Positions 1 through 10,636 of a stretch of DNA of 36,898 bases are shown here, one piece after another. Source of the DNA: PFJX01 sp037442845 (GTDB lineage: Bacteria; Pseudomonadota; Gammaproteobacteria; Burkholderiales; Thiobacillaceae). Location: positions 1 through 36,898 of the forward strand of contig JBBIPL010000011.1 of NCBI GenBank assembly GCA_037442845.1, given 5' to 3'. Position 1 is the first letter of the stretch; every line of letters begins with the position of its first letter. Below the pieces are notes generated by a model. The model saw only the letters and a list, made by a program, of their open reading frames with translations. It did no database searches and was not told where the DNA came from. A program made the position numbers and the translations under genes.

Positions 1-578
1 TGGAGCAGGGCTACCGCTCGCGCGCCGCCTACAAGCTGATGGAGATCGACGACAAGGACCATCTGCTGAAGCCCGGCGGCGTGGTGGTGGATCTCGGCTG
101 CGCGCCGGGGGGCTGGTGTCAGGTGGCGGCGGAGCGCATGCGGGGCCGCGGCCGCATCGTCGGCCTCGACCTGCTGGAGATGACCGGCCTCAATCACGTC
201 GACTTCATCCAGGGCGATTTCACCGCCGACGCGCCCCTGGCGGAACTGGAAGCCCTGCTCGCGGGTCAGCGGGCGGACCTTGTAATGAGCGACATGGCCC
301 CCAATATCACTGGCGTGGCCGTGTCGGATCAGGCCCGCGCCTACCATCTGGCGGAACTGGCCCTGGAATTCGCCGAAAAATGGCTGCAACCGGGCGGGGC
401 CTTCCTGGTCAAAGTTTTCCAGGGCGCGGGCTTCGAGGATTACGTCAGGCGGATGCGGATGGTGTTTCAGGGCGTGGCGGTGCGCAAGCCGGATGCCTCG
501 CGCGACCGCAGCCGGGAGGTGTATCTGCTCGGACGCGGCTTGCGCATGGCAACTGTGGTCAGCGCCGGCGGAGATTGA
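1..578 (+). CDS. rlmE: 23S rRNA (uridine-2'-O-)-methyltransferase RlmE (FtsJ), 5' truncated by window edge
   Basis: RlmE uses S-adenosylmethionine to 2'-O-methylate a uridine in the A-loop of 23S rRNA late in 50S assembly. The reading frame is open from base 3 (EQGYRSRAAYKLMEI), so the true start lies before the window; the ATG at 39 is internal. Visible signatures are the SAM-binding VVDLGCAPGGW segment, MSDMAPN with the catalytic Asp, FLVKVFQG with the catalytic Lys, and SREVYLLG with the catalytic Glu. With the YKL lysine these make up the K-D-K-E tetrad of the family. The C-terminus is at the usual place. ftsH follows 62 nt downstream, the order found in E. coli and many betaproteobacteria. 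Confidence 0.95.
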   Translation, partial: EQGYRSRAAYKLMEIDDKDHLLKPGGVVVDLGCAPGGWCQVAAERMRGRGRIVGLDLLEMTGLNHVDFIQGDFTADAPLAELEALLAGQRADLVMSDMAPNITGVAVSDQARAYHLAELALEFAEKWLQPGGAFLVKVFQGAGFEDYVRRMRMVFQGVAVRKPDASRDRSREVYLLGRGLRMATVVSAGGD

Positions 579-640
579 AGCCGGCGTGGAATTGAACTAA
601 CTTCGGGTACCCGCGGAGTCTTTCCGCAAAAGGAGTGCAA

Positions 641-2530
<1,890 letters not shown>

Positions 2531-2538
2531 CAAGCAGG

Positions 2539-2584
2539 TGCAAGGTGTAAGGTTAAGGGTCAAGGCCATTCCTTGAACCTTGCA
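2539..2584. repeat. Imperfect palindrome in the ftsH-folP gap
   Basis: TGCAAGGT at 2539-2546 is the exact reverse complement of ACCTTGCA at 2577-2584. Nested inside are CAAGG at 2561-2565 and CCTTG at 2571-2575. The sequence is built from short CAAGG/AAGGT-like units unlike the surrounding coding DNA. It has no T-run, so it does not look like an intrinsic terminator. It could be an intergenic repeat unit or an mRNA hairpin between ftsH and folP. Confidence 0.45.
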
Positions 2585-2601
2585 TCTTGAGCCTGGCGCC
2601 C

Positions 2602-3423
2602 ATGTTCCGCTGCGGCCGCTTCACCTTCGCCCTCGACCGGCCATTGGTCATGGGCATCGTCAACGTCACCCCGGATTCCTTTGCCGATGGCGGCCGCTAC
2701 CTGGACGCCGAGCGCGCCATCGCCCAAGGCCTTGCCTTGAAGGACGCGGGCGCGGATCTCCTCGACATCGGCGGCGAATCCACCCGGCCCGGCGCAGCGC
2801 CGGTGTCGGCGCAGCAGGAACTCGCCCGCGTGCTGCCGGTGCTGGAGGGCCTGCGCGACGCCGGCGTCGCGCTTTCCGTGGACACCATGAAGCCGGAGGT
2901 CATGGCCGCCGCCCTTGCCGCCGGCGCCGACATGATCAACGACGTGCGCGGCTTCGAGGCGCCCGGCGCCCTGCAAGCGGTGGCCGCCGCAAACTGCGGG
3001 CTGTGCCTCATGCACATGCGCGGCATGCCCGGAACCATGCAGGACGCGCCCGCATACGCGGACGCGGCGGCGGAAGTGGCGGCCTACCTGGCTGGCCGCC
3101 TGGCCGCCGCCCGTGCCGCGGGCATCGGCGCGGAACGGCTGTTGATCGATCCCGGCTTCGGCTTCGGCAAGACCCTGGCGCACAACCTGGCGCTGTTCAA
3201 GAATTTGCCGCGCCTGGCCGATATGGCTCCCGTATTGGTGGGCCTGTCGCGCAAGTCCATGCTGGGCGCGCTTACCGGCCGCGCGGTCGGGGACCGGCTG
3301 CTGCCCAGCGTGGTGGCCGCGCTGATCGCCGCGCAGCGGGGCGCCGCCGTGCTGCGCGTGCATGACGTGCGGGAAACCGTGGAAGCCCTCAACCTGTGGC
3401 ATGAATTGGGAGAAATGCAGTGA
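2602..3423 (+). CDS. folP: Dihydropteroate synthase FolP
   Basis: Condenses 6-hydroxymethyl-dihydropterin pyrophosphate with p-aminobenzoate to give dihydropteroate in folate synthesis; it is the sulfonamide target. The roughly 273-residue protein shows the two DHPS signatures: MGIVNVTPDSFADGG with the pyrophosphate-binding loop, and LLDIGGESTRPGA. DTMKPEV, DMINDVRGF, MHMRGMPGTMQ, DPGFGFGKTLAHN, GLSRKSMLG and the C-terminal RVHDVRE motif follow. A TTG at 2587 is also in frame, but it lies in the end of the upstream palindrome and has no Shine-Dalgarno, so the ATG at 2602 is preferred. The stop overlaps the glmM start (GTGA), indicating translational coupling. Confidence 0.95.
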   Translation: MFRCGRFTFALDRPLVMGIVNVTPDSFADGGRYLDAERAIAQGLALKDAGADLLDIGGESTRPGAAPVSAQQELARVLPVLEGLRDAGVALSVDTMKPEVMAAALAAGADMINDVRGFEAPGALQAVAAANCGLCLMHMRGMPGTMQDAPAYADAAAEVAAYLAGRLAAARAAGIGAERLLIDPGFGFGKTLAHNLALFKNLPRLADMAPVLVGLSRKSMLGALTGRAVGDRLLPSVVAALIAAQRGAAVLRVHDVRETVEALNLWHELGEMQ

Positions 3424-4781
3424 GCAGAAGATTTTTCGGCACCGACGGGGTGCGCGGACGCGTCGGCGAGGACCCCGTCACCCCCGGCATGGTCATGCGC
3501 CTGGGCTATGCCGCCGGCCGCGTGCTGGCCAGCAAGGGCCACGACGCCCTGCACGGCGAGCGGCCCACGGTGCTCATCGGCAAGGACACCCGGGTCTCCG
3601 GCTACATGCTCGAATCCGCCCTGCAGGCCGGGCTCACCGCCGCCGGCGTCGATGTGCGCCTGACCGGCCCCATGCCCACGCCCGGCGTGGCCTATCTCAC
3701 CCGCGCGCTGCGCCTGCAGGCCGGCGTGGTGATTTCCGCCTCGCACAATCCCTACGAGGACAACGGCATCAAGTTCTTCTCCGCCCAGGGCGCCAAGTTG
3801 CCGGACGAAGTCGAACTCGCCATCGAGGCGGCCATGGAGTCGCCCATCCGCACCGAGCCCTCGAAGAGCCTGGGCCGCGTCAAGCGGGTGGACGACGCTG
3901 CCGCGCGCTACATCGAATTCTGCAAGAGCACCTTCCCCAACGACCTCGACCTGCGCGGCATGCGCATCGTCGTCGACTGCGCGCACGGCGCCGGCTACCA
4001 CATCGCCCCGCACGTCTTCCACGAACTGGGCGCGGATGTCATCGCCATCGGCAACGAACCGAACGGTATGAACATCAACAAGGAATGCGGCGCCACCCAC
4101 ACCGAGGCGCTGGCGCGCGCGGTACGCAAGCATCGCGCCGACGTCGGCGTGGCGCTGGACGGCGACGGCGACCGCCTGATGATGGCGGACAGTTCCGGCG
4201 AGATCATGGACGGCGACAAGCTGCTCTACGTCATCGCCCGCCACCGCAAGGAAAGCGGCGAACTCAGAGGCGGCGTGGTCGGCACCCTGATGACCAACCT
4301 GGGCGCCGAACTCGCCCTCAGACACCTGGGCTGCGCCTTCCTGCGCGCGAAGGTGGGCGACCGCTACGTCCTGGAAGTGCTGCAACAGGAAGGCTGGCAA
4401 CTGGGCGGTGAGAGCTCCGGCCACCTCCTCTGCCTGGACAAGCACACCACCGGCGACGGCATCGTTTCCGCCCTGCAGGTCCTCGCCGCCCTGCGCCGAT
4501 CGGGTCAATCGCTGGCGGACTACGCCCGCGACTGCCCGGCTTTCCCGCAGGTGCTCATCAATGTGCGCGTGGCCAAGGGGTTCAAGCTCGATGGCCAGGC
4601 GCCGGTGAAGGACGCCGTAAGTGCGGTGGAGGGCGAACTGGGCGACAGCGGGCGCGTCGTGCTGCGCCCCTCCGGCACCGAACCGCTGGTCCGGGTCATG
4701 GTGGAAGGCCGCGACGAACCGCAGGTACGCCGCTGCGCCGAGCGCATCGCCGACGCCGTGAAGGTCGCGGCGGCGGTCTGA
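3420..4781 (+). CDS. glmM: Phosphoglucosamine mutase GlmM
   Basis: Interconverts glucosamine-6-phosphate and glucosamine-1-phosphate for UDP-GlcNAc, peptidoglycan and LPS synthesis. The 453-residue protein has the N-terminal FGTDGVRG signature, the phosphoserine loop ISASHNP (phospho-Ser about residue 108), the metal-binding DGDGDR, the sugar-binding GGESSGHLL and the C-terminal phosphate loop RPSGTEPLVRVM. The start is a GTG that overlaps the folP stop; GGGAGA at 3408-3413 is a well-placed ribosome site. Downstream the gene meets pstB on the other strand, so the conserved glmM-secG neighbourhood ends here. Confidence 0.97.
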   Translation: MSRRFFGTDGVRGRVGEDPVTPGMVMRLGYAAGRVLASKGHDALHGERPTVLIGKDTRVSGYMLESALQAGLTAAGVDVRLTGPMPTPGVAYLTRALRLQAGVVISASHNPYEDNGIKFFSAQGAKLPDEVELAIEAAMESPIRTEPSKSLGRVKRVDDAAARYIEFCKSTFPNDLDLRGMRIVVDCAHGAGYHIAPHVFHELGADVIAIGNEPNGMNINKECGATHTEALARAVRKHRADVGVALDGDGDRLMMADSSGEIMDGDKLLYVIARHRKESGELRGGVVGTLMTNLGAELALRHLGCAFLRAKVGDRYVLEVLQQEGWQLGGESSGHLLCLDKHTTGDGIVSALQVLAALRRSGQSLADYARDCPAFPQVLINVRVAKGFKLDGQAPVKDAVSAVEGELGDSGRVVLRPSGTEPLVRVMVEGRDEPQVRRCAERIADAVKVAAAV

Positions 4782-4841
4782 GATCTTCCCGCGCGGTTGC
4801 GTGGCGGCGGCGCCGAGGATGGATGACGCCGCGCCGGCGCC

Positions 4842-5678
4842 TTAGCCATAGCGCCCGGTGACATAGTCCTCGGTGCGCTGCTGCCGGGGGTTCGTGAAGA
4901 TCTGTGGCGTGGCGCCCAGCTCGATCAAGTCCCCGAGGTGAAAGAACGCGGTGCGGTCGGAGACGCGGGCGGCCTGCTGCATATTGTGCGTGACGATGAT
5001 GATCGTGTAGTTCTGCTTGAGTTCGTGGATCAGTTCCTCGATCTTCGACGTGGCGATCGGGTCCAGCGCCGAGCAGGGTTCGTCCATCAGGATCACGTCC
5101 GGGCTCACCGCGATCGCCCGCGCGATGCACAGGCGCTGCTGTTGGCCGCCGGAAAGGCCGGTGCCCGGCGTGTCGAGACGGTCCTTCACCTCGTCCCACA
5201 ACCCGGCGCGGCGCAGGCTGGATTCGACGATCTGCTCAAGCTCGGCCTTCGACTTGGCCAGGCCGTGCAGGCGCGGGCCATAGGCGACGTTCTCGAAAAT
5301 CGACTTGGGGAAAGGATTGGGCTTCTGGAAAACCATGCCGACCTGCGCGCGCAGCATCACGACATCGATGGCGCGGTCGTGGATGTCGTATCCGTCGAGG
5401 GTAATCCGCCCGGTCACGCGCGCGCCCTCGACCGTGTCGTTCATGCGATTGAAACAACGCAGGAAAGTGGTTTTGCCGCACCCGGATGGGCCGATGAAGG
5501 CGATCACCTCGTTGGCCATGACGTCCATCGACACCCCATGCAAGGCTTCGTTGTTACCGTAGAACACGCGCACGTCGCGCGCTGACAGTTTGACCGCCCC
5601 TGAGGGGGCGGCGCCTGTGCAGGGATTGTCGGCAAGTGCGGCGTGCATCTTGCCCATCGTCACCTTGGCGTCTTGCAT
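4842..5678 (-). CDS. pstB: Phosphate ABC transporter ATP-binding protein PstB (system 1)
   Basis: Cytoplasmic ATPase that powers phosphate uptake through PstC/PstA. The 278-residue protein has Walker A GPSGCGKTT, Q-loop MVFQKPNPFPKSI, the ABC signature LSGGQQQRLCIARA, Walker B VILMDEPCSALDP and the switch His in VTHNMQQAARVSD, ending in the PstB-typical TEDYVTGRYG. An in-frame GTG at 5687 exists, but the ATG at 5678 is preceded by GAGGTG at good spacing and begins just after the pstA stop. About 25 residues precede the usual first strand, slightly longer than E. coli PstB. Last gene of pstSCAB on this strand; no phoU follows, and the gene converges on glmM. Confidence 0.95.
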   Translation of the reverse strand: MQDAKVTMGKMHAALADNPCTGAAPSGAVKLSARDVRVFYGNNEALHGVSMDVMANEVIAFIGPSGCGKTTFLRCFNRMNDTVEGARVTGRITLDGYDIHDRAIDVVMLRAQVGMVFQKPNPFPKSIFENVAYGPRLHGLAKSKAELEQIVESSLRRAGLWDEVKDRLDTPGTGLSGGQQQRLCIARAIAVSPDVILMDEPCSALDPIATSKIEELIHELKQNYTIIIVTHNMQQAARVSDRTAFFHLGDLIELGATPQIFTNPRQQRTEDYVTGRYG

Positions 5679-5680
5679 CT

Positions 5681-7039
5681 TTACCACCTCGTCTCGTAAT
5701 GTTTGCGCAGCCAGATGGCCAGGGAATTCAGCGACAGCATCAGCGCCAGCAGCACAATGATCGCCGCCGACGTGCGGCCCTCGAAGAAATTGCGCAATTC
5801 ATTGCCCTGCCACAGGTAGATCTGCACCGGCAGCGCCGTCGACTGGTCGAATGCCGTTGCCGGCACGCTGGCCACGAAAGCGCTCATGCCGATCAGCAGC
5901 AGCGGCGCGGTTTCGCCCAGCGCCTGGGCGACGCCGATGATCGTCGCCGTGAGGATGCCGGGCCGGGCCAGCGGCAGCACATGGTCGGTGATCGCCTGGA
6001 CCTTCGAGGCGCCGACGCCCAGCGCCGCTTCGCGAATCGATGGCGGGATTGCCTTGAGCGTCGAGCGGGTGGCGATGATCACCGTCGGCAGGGTCATCAG
6101 GGTCAGCACCAGTCCGCCGACGATGGGCGCCGACAGCGGCAGCTTGAACCACAGGATGAACACTGCCGCGCCGAGCAGGCCGAAGACGATGGAGGGCACT
6201 GCCGCGAGATTGTTGATGTTGACCTCGATCAGGTCGGTCCACCTGTTCTTCGGCGCGAATTCTTCGAGATAGATCGCCGAGGCCACGCCGATCGGCACCG
6301 CCAGCAGGATGACGATGATCATCATGAACAGCGAGCCCATGAAGGCGCCGGCGAGGCCGGCCGAGGCCAGCGAACTGCGCGAATCGGGGTTCATAAAGAT
6401 GGCGGTGCTGAACTTGTTCTGGATGACGCCCTTGGCGTAGAGCTGATCGGCCATCTGGCGCGTCTGCGCGCTGAGTTGCTGCTGTGCGTCGGGCAGGTCG
6501 CGGTCGATGTTGCCTTTCAACCAGACATCGACGTTGGCGTCGGCCAGCAGCTTCAGTCGCACCGTCTTGCCGACGATGCCGGGATCCGCGACGACCATGT
6601 CGCGCAACGCGAACAATTCCCCGCTGGTGACCAGGTGCGCGGCGCCTTCTGGATGCTGGTCCGCTTCCGGCAGCAGCTTGGCGATGGACCGGTGAATGAT
6701 CTGCCCGAAGTCGATGAAGTTCAGGTCCAGTTGCCACTGGGTGAGGCGCTGCGCAAAGGCGGCGGGTGACTCGCCCGGCATGGCCGTCGGTTTCGGCCCG
6801 ATCTGGATCACCTCGGGATCGAAGTGCACGTCCATCACGAAGGTGGCCTGCCAGAAAGCGGGCAGACCCTTCGAGAGGATCGTGGTGAAGAGGATGGCGA
6901 CCAGCGCCAGCGCGGTGGTCACCGCCGCGATGCCCAGGGCGCGAAAGCGCAGTTCCTGATTGCGCCGGCGGGCGAGCGACGACTCGACGCGCTGGCGGAT
7001 CGCCGAATAACCCTGGTCGCTATGGGTCGAGGAATTCAT
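5681..7039 (-). CDS. pstA: Phosphate ABC transporter permease PstA, long form (system 1)
   Basis: Inner-membrane permease half of the Pst phosphate importer. At 452 residues it is far longer than E. coli PstA (296). After a cytoplasmic start and a first membrane helix (about 33-55), a soluble region of about 170 residues precedes the remaining helices; this matches the N-terminal domain of the long PstA subfamily common in alphaproteobacteria (DUF3333-type, from memory). The binding-protein-dependent permease core follows, with the EAA-like segment REAALGVGASKVQAITDHVLP and GVAQALGETAPLLLIG. It starts 3 nt after the pstC stop and its end carries the pstB ribosome site. Confidence 0.93.
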   Translation of the reverse strand: MNSSTHSDQGYSAIRQRVESSLARRRNQELRFRALGIAAVTTALALVAILFTTILSKGLPAFWQATFVMDVHFDPEVIQIGPKPTAMPGESPAAFAQRLTQWQLDLNFIDFGQIIHRSIAKLLPEADQHPEGAAHLVTSGELFALRDMVVADPGIVGKTVRLKLLADANVDVWLKGNIDRDLPDAQQQLSAQTRQMADQLYAKGVIQNKFSTAIFMNPDSRSSLASAGLAGAFMGSLFMMIIVILLAVPIGVASAIYLEEFAPKNRWTDLIEVNINNLAAVPSIVFGLLGAAVFILWFKLPLSAPIVGGLVLTLMTLPTVIIATRSTLKAIPPSIREAALGVGASKVQAITDHVLPLARPGILTATIIGVAQALGETAPLLLIGMSAFVASVPATAFDQSTALPVQIYLWQGNELRNFFEGRTSAAIIVLLALMLSLNSLAIWLRKHYETRW

Positions 7040-7042
7040 GGC

Positions 7043-8419
7043 TTACTCGTATTGTTCACGGTACTTGCGCACGATCGCCAGCGCGATCACGTTGAGTATC
7101 AGGGTCATGGCGAACAGCGTCAGACCGAGGGCGAACGCGACCAGCGATTGCGGGCTGGCGAAATCCTGGTCACCGGTCAACTGGTTGACGATCGACACCG
7201 TGACCGTGGACACGGCTTCGAACGGGTTGGCCGTCAGCACCGGCGCGTTGCCGGCGGCCAGCACGACGATCATGGTCTCGCCGATGGCGCGGCTGACCGC
7301 CAGCAGGATGGCGCCGACGATGCCCGGCAGCGCCGCCGGCAGGATCACCTTGATGACCGTTTCGGAGCGTGTGCCGCCCAGCGCCAGCGAGCCGTCACGC
7401 ATGGCCTTGGGCACCTGGGTGATGATGTCGTCGGACAGCGAGGACACGAAGGGGATGATCATGATGCCCATCACCAGGCCGGCGGTCAGCGCCGAGGTGG
7501 CGCGGATGCTCAGGCCGACCAGCTCGCCCAGCTCGACCAGAAAGGGCCCCACCGTGACCAGCGCGAAGAAGCCATAGACGATGGTCGGGATGCCGGCCAG
7601 CACTTCGATGATCGGCTTGGCGACGTTGCGCACGTGGTACGGCGCGTATTCGGCCAGATAGATGGCCGTCATCAGCCCCAGCGGCACCGCCACCAGCATG
7701 GCGATGAGCGAGATCATCAGCGTGCCGGCCATCAGCGGCAGCATGCCGAAGCCGCTTTGGTCGGTGTCGCCAACCGTTGCGAAGCGGGGGTTCCAGGTCG
7801 TGCCGAAGAAGAAGTCGAGCGGGTTGACGAACTGGAAGAAGCGCAGGGACTCTCCCAGCACGGACAGGACGATGCCCACTGTGGTGAAGATGGCGACCGC
7901 CGAGCAGGCGATGAGGGCGATCTGGACGGCGCGTTCCACCTTGTTGCGCGCCCGCGTCTCCGCGGTGGTCTTGCGCCAGGACCAGAACAGGCCGAGCGCC
8001 GCCAGGGTGGCCATGAGGGCGGCAGTCACCGCCTGGCCGGTGGCGGTCAGACGCTGCATGTAGGTCGCGGCGGCTTGCTCGTAGGCTTGCGCCTCGCCGA
8101 GCAGGCCAAAGCCGCTGGCCAAATTGCCGATGCGTTGCAGCAAGACGCGCTGTTGCAGCGCTTCCGGGGGAATATGTTCGGAAGGCAGGCTGGCGATGAC
8201 CATCGCCTCGATGATCGTACCGCCGAATAGTGTCCACAACAGATACACCGCGGTCGCGGGGACGACGGCGCGCAATACCACCAATAGGCCGTGATAGCGC
8301 GGCAGCGAGTGCATGCGCGCCCCGCTGGCCTGCGCGACGCCACGGCTGCGCGCCAATCCGAGCTGGTAGGCGATCGCCGCCAGCGCGAGCAGGACCGCGA
8401 CGACTGCTAGATTGGACAT
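7043..8419 (-). CDS. pstC: Phosphate ABC transporter permease PstC, long form (system 1)
   Basis: Second permease half of Pst system 1, partner of the long PstA. It has 458 residues against about 320 for E. coli PstC. The extra length is N-terminal: a helix at about 3-22, another near 45-65, a stretch of about 60 residues and another helix before the conserved core. The core shows FFFGTTWNPRF, AEYAPYHVRN, EVLAGIPTIVYGFFA, the EAA-like RDGSLALGGTRSETVIKVILP and AVSRAIGETMIVVLAAG. A 155-nt gap with a strong hairpin separates it from pstS, whereas pstA follows at once, suggesting pstS is expressed more highly. Confidence 0.93.
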   Translation of the reverse strand: MSNLAVVAVLLALAAIAYQLGLARSRGVAQASGARMHSLPRYHGLLVVLRAVVPATAVYLLWTLFGGTIIEAMVIASLPSEHIPPEALQQRVLLQRIGNLASGFGLLGEAQAYEQAAATYMQRLTATGQAVTAALMATLAALGLFWSWRKTTAETRARNKVERAVQIALIACSAVAIFTTVGIVLSVLGESLRFFQFVNPLDFFFGTTWNPRFATVGDTDQSGFGMLPLMAGTLMISLIAMLVAVPLGLMTAIYLAEYAPYHVRNVAKPIIEVLAGIPTIVYGFFALVTVGPFLVELGELVGLSIRATSALTAGLVMGIMIIPFVSSLSDDIITQVPKAMRDGSLALGGTRSETVIKVILPAALPGIVGAILLAVSRAIGETMIVVLAAGNAPVLTANPFEAVSTVTVSIVNQLTGDQDFASPQSLVAFALGLTLFAMTLILNVIALAIVRKYREQYE

Positions 8420-8455
8420 GACTGCGGAATCCCGATGTGTGGACGTGGAAACGGA

Positions 8456-8486
8456 CGGAACGGCGAGCGCATGCGTCGCCGTTCCG
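8456..8486 (-). other. Intercistronic stem-loop between pstS and pstC (system 1)
   Basis: CGGAACGGCGA (8456-8466) and TCGCCGTTCCG (8476-8486) form a perfect 11-bp stem around a 9-nt loop that itself contains CGCATGCG. Read in the pst direction it lies after the pstS stop and before pstC. No T-run follows, so mRNA 3'-end stabilisation of pstS, or partial attenuation, is more likely than full termination. Confidence 0.6.
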
Positions 8487-8574
8487 CAACCGATGCGGAC
8501 AGTTCAGGTTCGCGATCCACCTCGGGGAAGAGCCGGAGTCCGGTCCCCGACGTGGATCAAGCGCGTCTACCGGC

Positions 8575-9606
8575 TCAGAAGGCCTTGCGCGCTTTCAGAG
8601 CAGCGATCGCCTTGGCGCGCTCGGCGGAGCTAAGCGGAATCAGGCCGGCCTTTTCCAGCGGGCTGCCCTTGCCGGAAACTGCGGGCGACAGAAAGTACTG
8701 GGCGTACTCCAGCACGCCCGGGATCACGCCGACATGGGCGTCCTTGACATAGAAGTAGAGCGGACGCGAGACCGGATACCTGCCGGACAGGATGTTCTCG
8801 TCGCTGCCCTCCACGCCGTTGATCGCGGCAATCCGCAGGCGGTCTCGGTTCTGGTCATAGAAGCTCAGGCCGAAGACGCCCAGGGCGTCGCGCTGCGCGG
8901 TCAGGCGGGCCAGGGTTTCGGTGTAGTCGCCGGCCACTTCGATGACGCGGCCGTCGGTACGGATGGCGGTGCAAAAGGCGTCGGCACGCTTCTTGTCGGC
9001 CTTCGCCATGGCCTGAACTTCGGGCAGGCTCATGCAGCCGGGGTGTACGGCCTTTTCCTCATACACTTCGCGGGTGCCGTGGTTGCTGCCCGGAATCACC
9101 AGCACGATTTCCTGGTTGGGCAGGAGCCGATCGATTTGCGACCAGCGGGTGTAGGGGTTGGGAACCATCTTGCCGTCCTTGGGTACTTCCTTGGCGCCAG
9201 CCAGGAAGATATGTTGCGGTTCCAAGGCGAAACGACCGCTGTCGCTGCGCGAGGCGAAGACGATGCCGTCGTAGCCGAACTTGACTTCAAGGATCTTGTT
9301 CACGCCATTCTTGATGCAGGCTTCCTTTTCGGCGGGGCGCATCGGCCGCGAGGCGTTGGCGATGTCGATGGTGTTGGCACCCACGCCTTGGCAGAACTGG
9401 CGCATGCCGCCGCCGGTCCCGCCGGAACCGACGACCGGCGTCTTGAACTGCGGGAAGGACTTGCCGAAATTCTCGGCGGCGATGGACGCGAACGGCAACA
9501 CGGTGGACGAGCCGGCGATCTGGATGGTGTCGCGGGCAACGGCGGGGGTGGTGGCGCCGGCGGCGGCGAGCAGCGCGGTGGCAAGCAGGGAAATGCGGTA
9601 TTTCAT
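8575..9606 (-). CDS. pstS: Phosphate-binding periplasmic protein PstS-like (system 1)
   Basis: Periplasmic phosphate receptor feeding the long-form PstCA. The 343-residue precursor has a signal peptide (MKYRISLLATALLAAAGATTPAVARD, cleavage near AVA-RD), then the phosphate-loop signature QIAGSSTVLPFAS and GSGGTGGGMRQFCQGVG, followed by DIANASRPM and PGSNHGTREVYEE. Four cysteines in the mature part could form disulfides. This is the PBP-like branch found with long PstC/PstA, clearly different from the second PstS at 10764. An upstream in-frame ATG exists, but the ATG at 9606 has AGGAG about 10 nt before it and gives a clean signal peptide. Pho-box-like repeats lie 117 nt upstream of the start. 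Confidence 0.92.
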   Translation of the reverse strand: MKYRISLLATALLAAAGATTPAVARDTIQIAGSSTVLPFASIAAENFGKSFPQFKTPVVGSGGTGGGMRQFCQGVGANTIDIANASRPMRPAEKEACIKNGVNKILEVKFGYDGIVFASRSDSGRFALEPQHIFLAGAKEVPKDGKMVPNPYTRWSQIDRLLPNQEIVLVIPGSNHGTREVYEEKAVHPGCMSLPEVQAMAKADKKRADAFCTAIRTDGRVIEVAGDYTETLARLTAQRDALGVFGLSFYDQNRDRLRIAAINGVEGSDENILSGRYPVSRPLYFYVKDAHVGVIPGVLEYAQYFLSPAVSGKGSPLEKAGLIPLSSAERAKAIAALKARKAF

Positions 9607-9706
9607 GGCGATCTGACTCCTGGTTGATAAGCAATTGGGCGACCGGTGCGGCCCTTGCGGGTTGGCGCTGAGTCCCGACGCTTGGGCCGGTGGCGGCAGC
9701 CCGCTC

Positions 9707-9751
9707 ACCTTAGTCGTGCAATATTTCATTTCAATGACACTTTCATGACTC
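9707..9751 (-). promoter_or_regulatory. Candidate PhoB box and -10 for pstSCAB system 1
   Basis: On the minus strand three 7-mers follow each other with 4-nt spacers: GAGTCAT (9751-9745, 5/7 to CTGTCAT), GTGTCAT (9740-9734, 6/7) and ATGAAAT (9729-9723, 4/7). A -10-like TAAGGT (9712-9707) starts exactly 10 nt after the last repeat, the known Pho promoter geometry in which the box replaces the -35. The pstS start is about 100 nt downstream. The match and spacing are visible in the sequence; PhoB control is inferred. Confidence 0.7.
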
Positions 9752-9830
9752 TTTTGCATACTGCTTTCGGCGGCGGCGCACGCCGTCGGATGTCCCCCCA
9801 GCCGTCACCGCGCGCGGCCCGAGGCTCCTG

Positions 9831-10580
9831 TCATTTCAGGAAGTGGCGCGCGTACAGCGGATTCAACCGGCTCATGGGCAGGAGGATGAAGAGGTCGGCG
9901 GTGTTGAAGTCCGGATCCCAGGCCGGCGCTCCGCCCACATAGGCGCCCAGGCGCAGGTAGCCCTTGACCAGGGGCGGCACGCTGGGGGCGGGAGTGGCGT
10001 CGAGGCTCTCCAGTGGCAGGGGGCAGCGGGGAAACACCCGCCACTCGACGGGGGCCAGGTGCTTTTCCCGCACCGCGTGCCAGATGCCGGCGGCGTTGTG
10101 GCCGCCATCCTGCATGCCGATGCTGGCGCAGCCGATGAGATAGTCGTAGCCGCTTTTCATCATGAATTCCGCCAGGCCTGCCCACAGGTGGGTGATGACG
10201 CCGCCGTTGCGGTAGTCGGCGTGCACGCAGGAGCGTCCCACCTCGACCATGCGGTCGCGCACATGTTGCAACCGGGTCAGGTCGAACTCGTTCTCCGAGT
10301 AGTAGCTGCCCACGCGCTTCGCCGCGCGATGCGTAAGGATGCGGTAGGTGCCCACCACCTTTCCGCTGTCGCCGTCGCGCACCAGCAGGTGCTGGCAGTA
10401 GGGGTCGTACAAGTCGATGTCGAGTCCCGCTTCCGGGGTGCTCAGGCGCGCCCCCATTTCCTCGGCGAATACTTTCCAGCGCAGGCGCTGGGCCTCCCGC
10501 ACCTCGTCCTCGTGGCGGGCCAGGGAAACGTGGAATGCCTTGCGCGAGCGATCCGCGCCGACCAGATGCTGTTGCAACAT
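9831..10580 (-). CDS. olsB: GNAT-fold N-acyltransferase, OlsB (L-ornithine N-acyltransferase) type
   Basis: The 249-residue protein belongs to the hemolysin-like/OlsB group of GNAT acyltransferases, which transfer a 3-hydroxyacyl chain from ACP to the alpha-amino group of ornithine in the first step of ornithine lipid synthesis. Family marks are AQRLRWKVFAEEMGA near residue 30, DLYDPYCQHLLVRD, KVVGTYRIL, YYSENEFDL, EVGRSCVHADYRNGGVI and YDYLIGCASIGM. Ornithine lipids replace phospholipids in many bacteria when phosphate is scarce, and here the gene lies between two pst operons. No olsA is next to it, so the second acylation must be encoded elsewhere, or the substrate may differ. GGAG lies 9 nt before the ATG. 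Confidence 0.75.
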   Translation of the reverse strand: MLQQHLVGADRSRKAFHVSLARHEDEVREAQRLRWKVFAEEMGARLSTPEAGLDIDLYDPYCQHLLVRDGDSGKVVGTYRILTHRAAKRVGSYYSENEFDLTRLQHVRDRMVEVGRSCVHADYRNGGVITHLWAGLAEFMMKSGYDYLIGCASIGMQDGGHNAAGIWHAVREKHLAPVEWRVFPRCPLPLESLDATPAPSVPPLVKGYLRLGAYVGGAPAWDPDFNTADLFILLPMSRLNPLYARHFLK

Positions 10581-10636
10581 GTTGATGATCTCCGTGCCGG
10601 TTTTTTGCCACGGTAACGCGCTGGAATTTCCTGCCG

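Noticed and set aside
2587..2602. TTG at 2587 as the folP start
   Set aside because: No ribosome site, and it sits just after a palindrome arm; the ATG at 2602 gives the normal length.
4782..4841. GC-rich gap between convergent glmM and pstB as a bidirectional terminator
   Set aside because: Several GGCGCC-type pairings are possible but no clean stem with a T-run on either strand stands out.
5636..8230. Long plus-strand open frames across pstB, pstA and pstC
   Set aside because: Composition is dominated by Arg, Gln, His, Asp and Gly without motifs; the minus-strand Pst genes have all family signatures and tight operon spacing.
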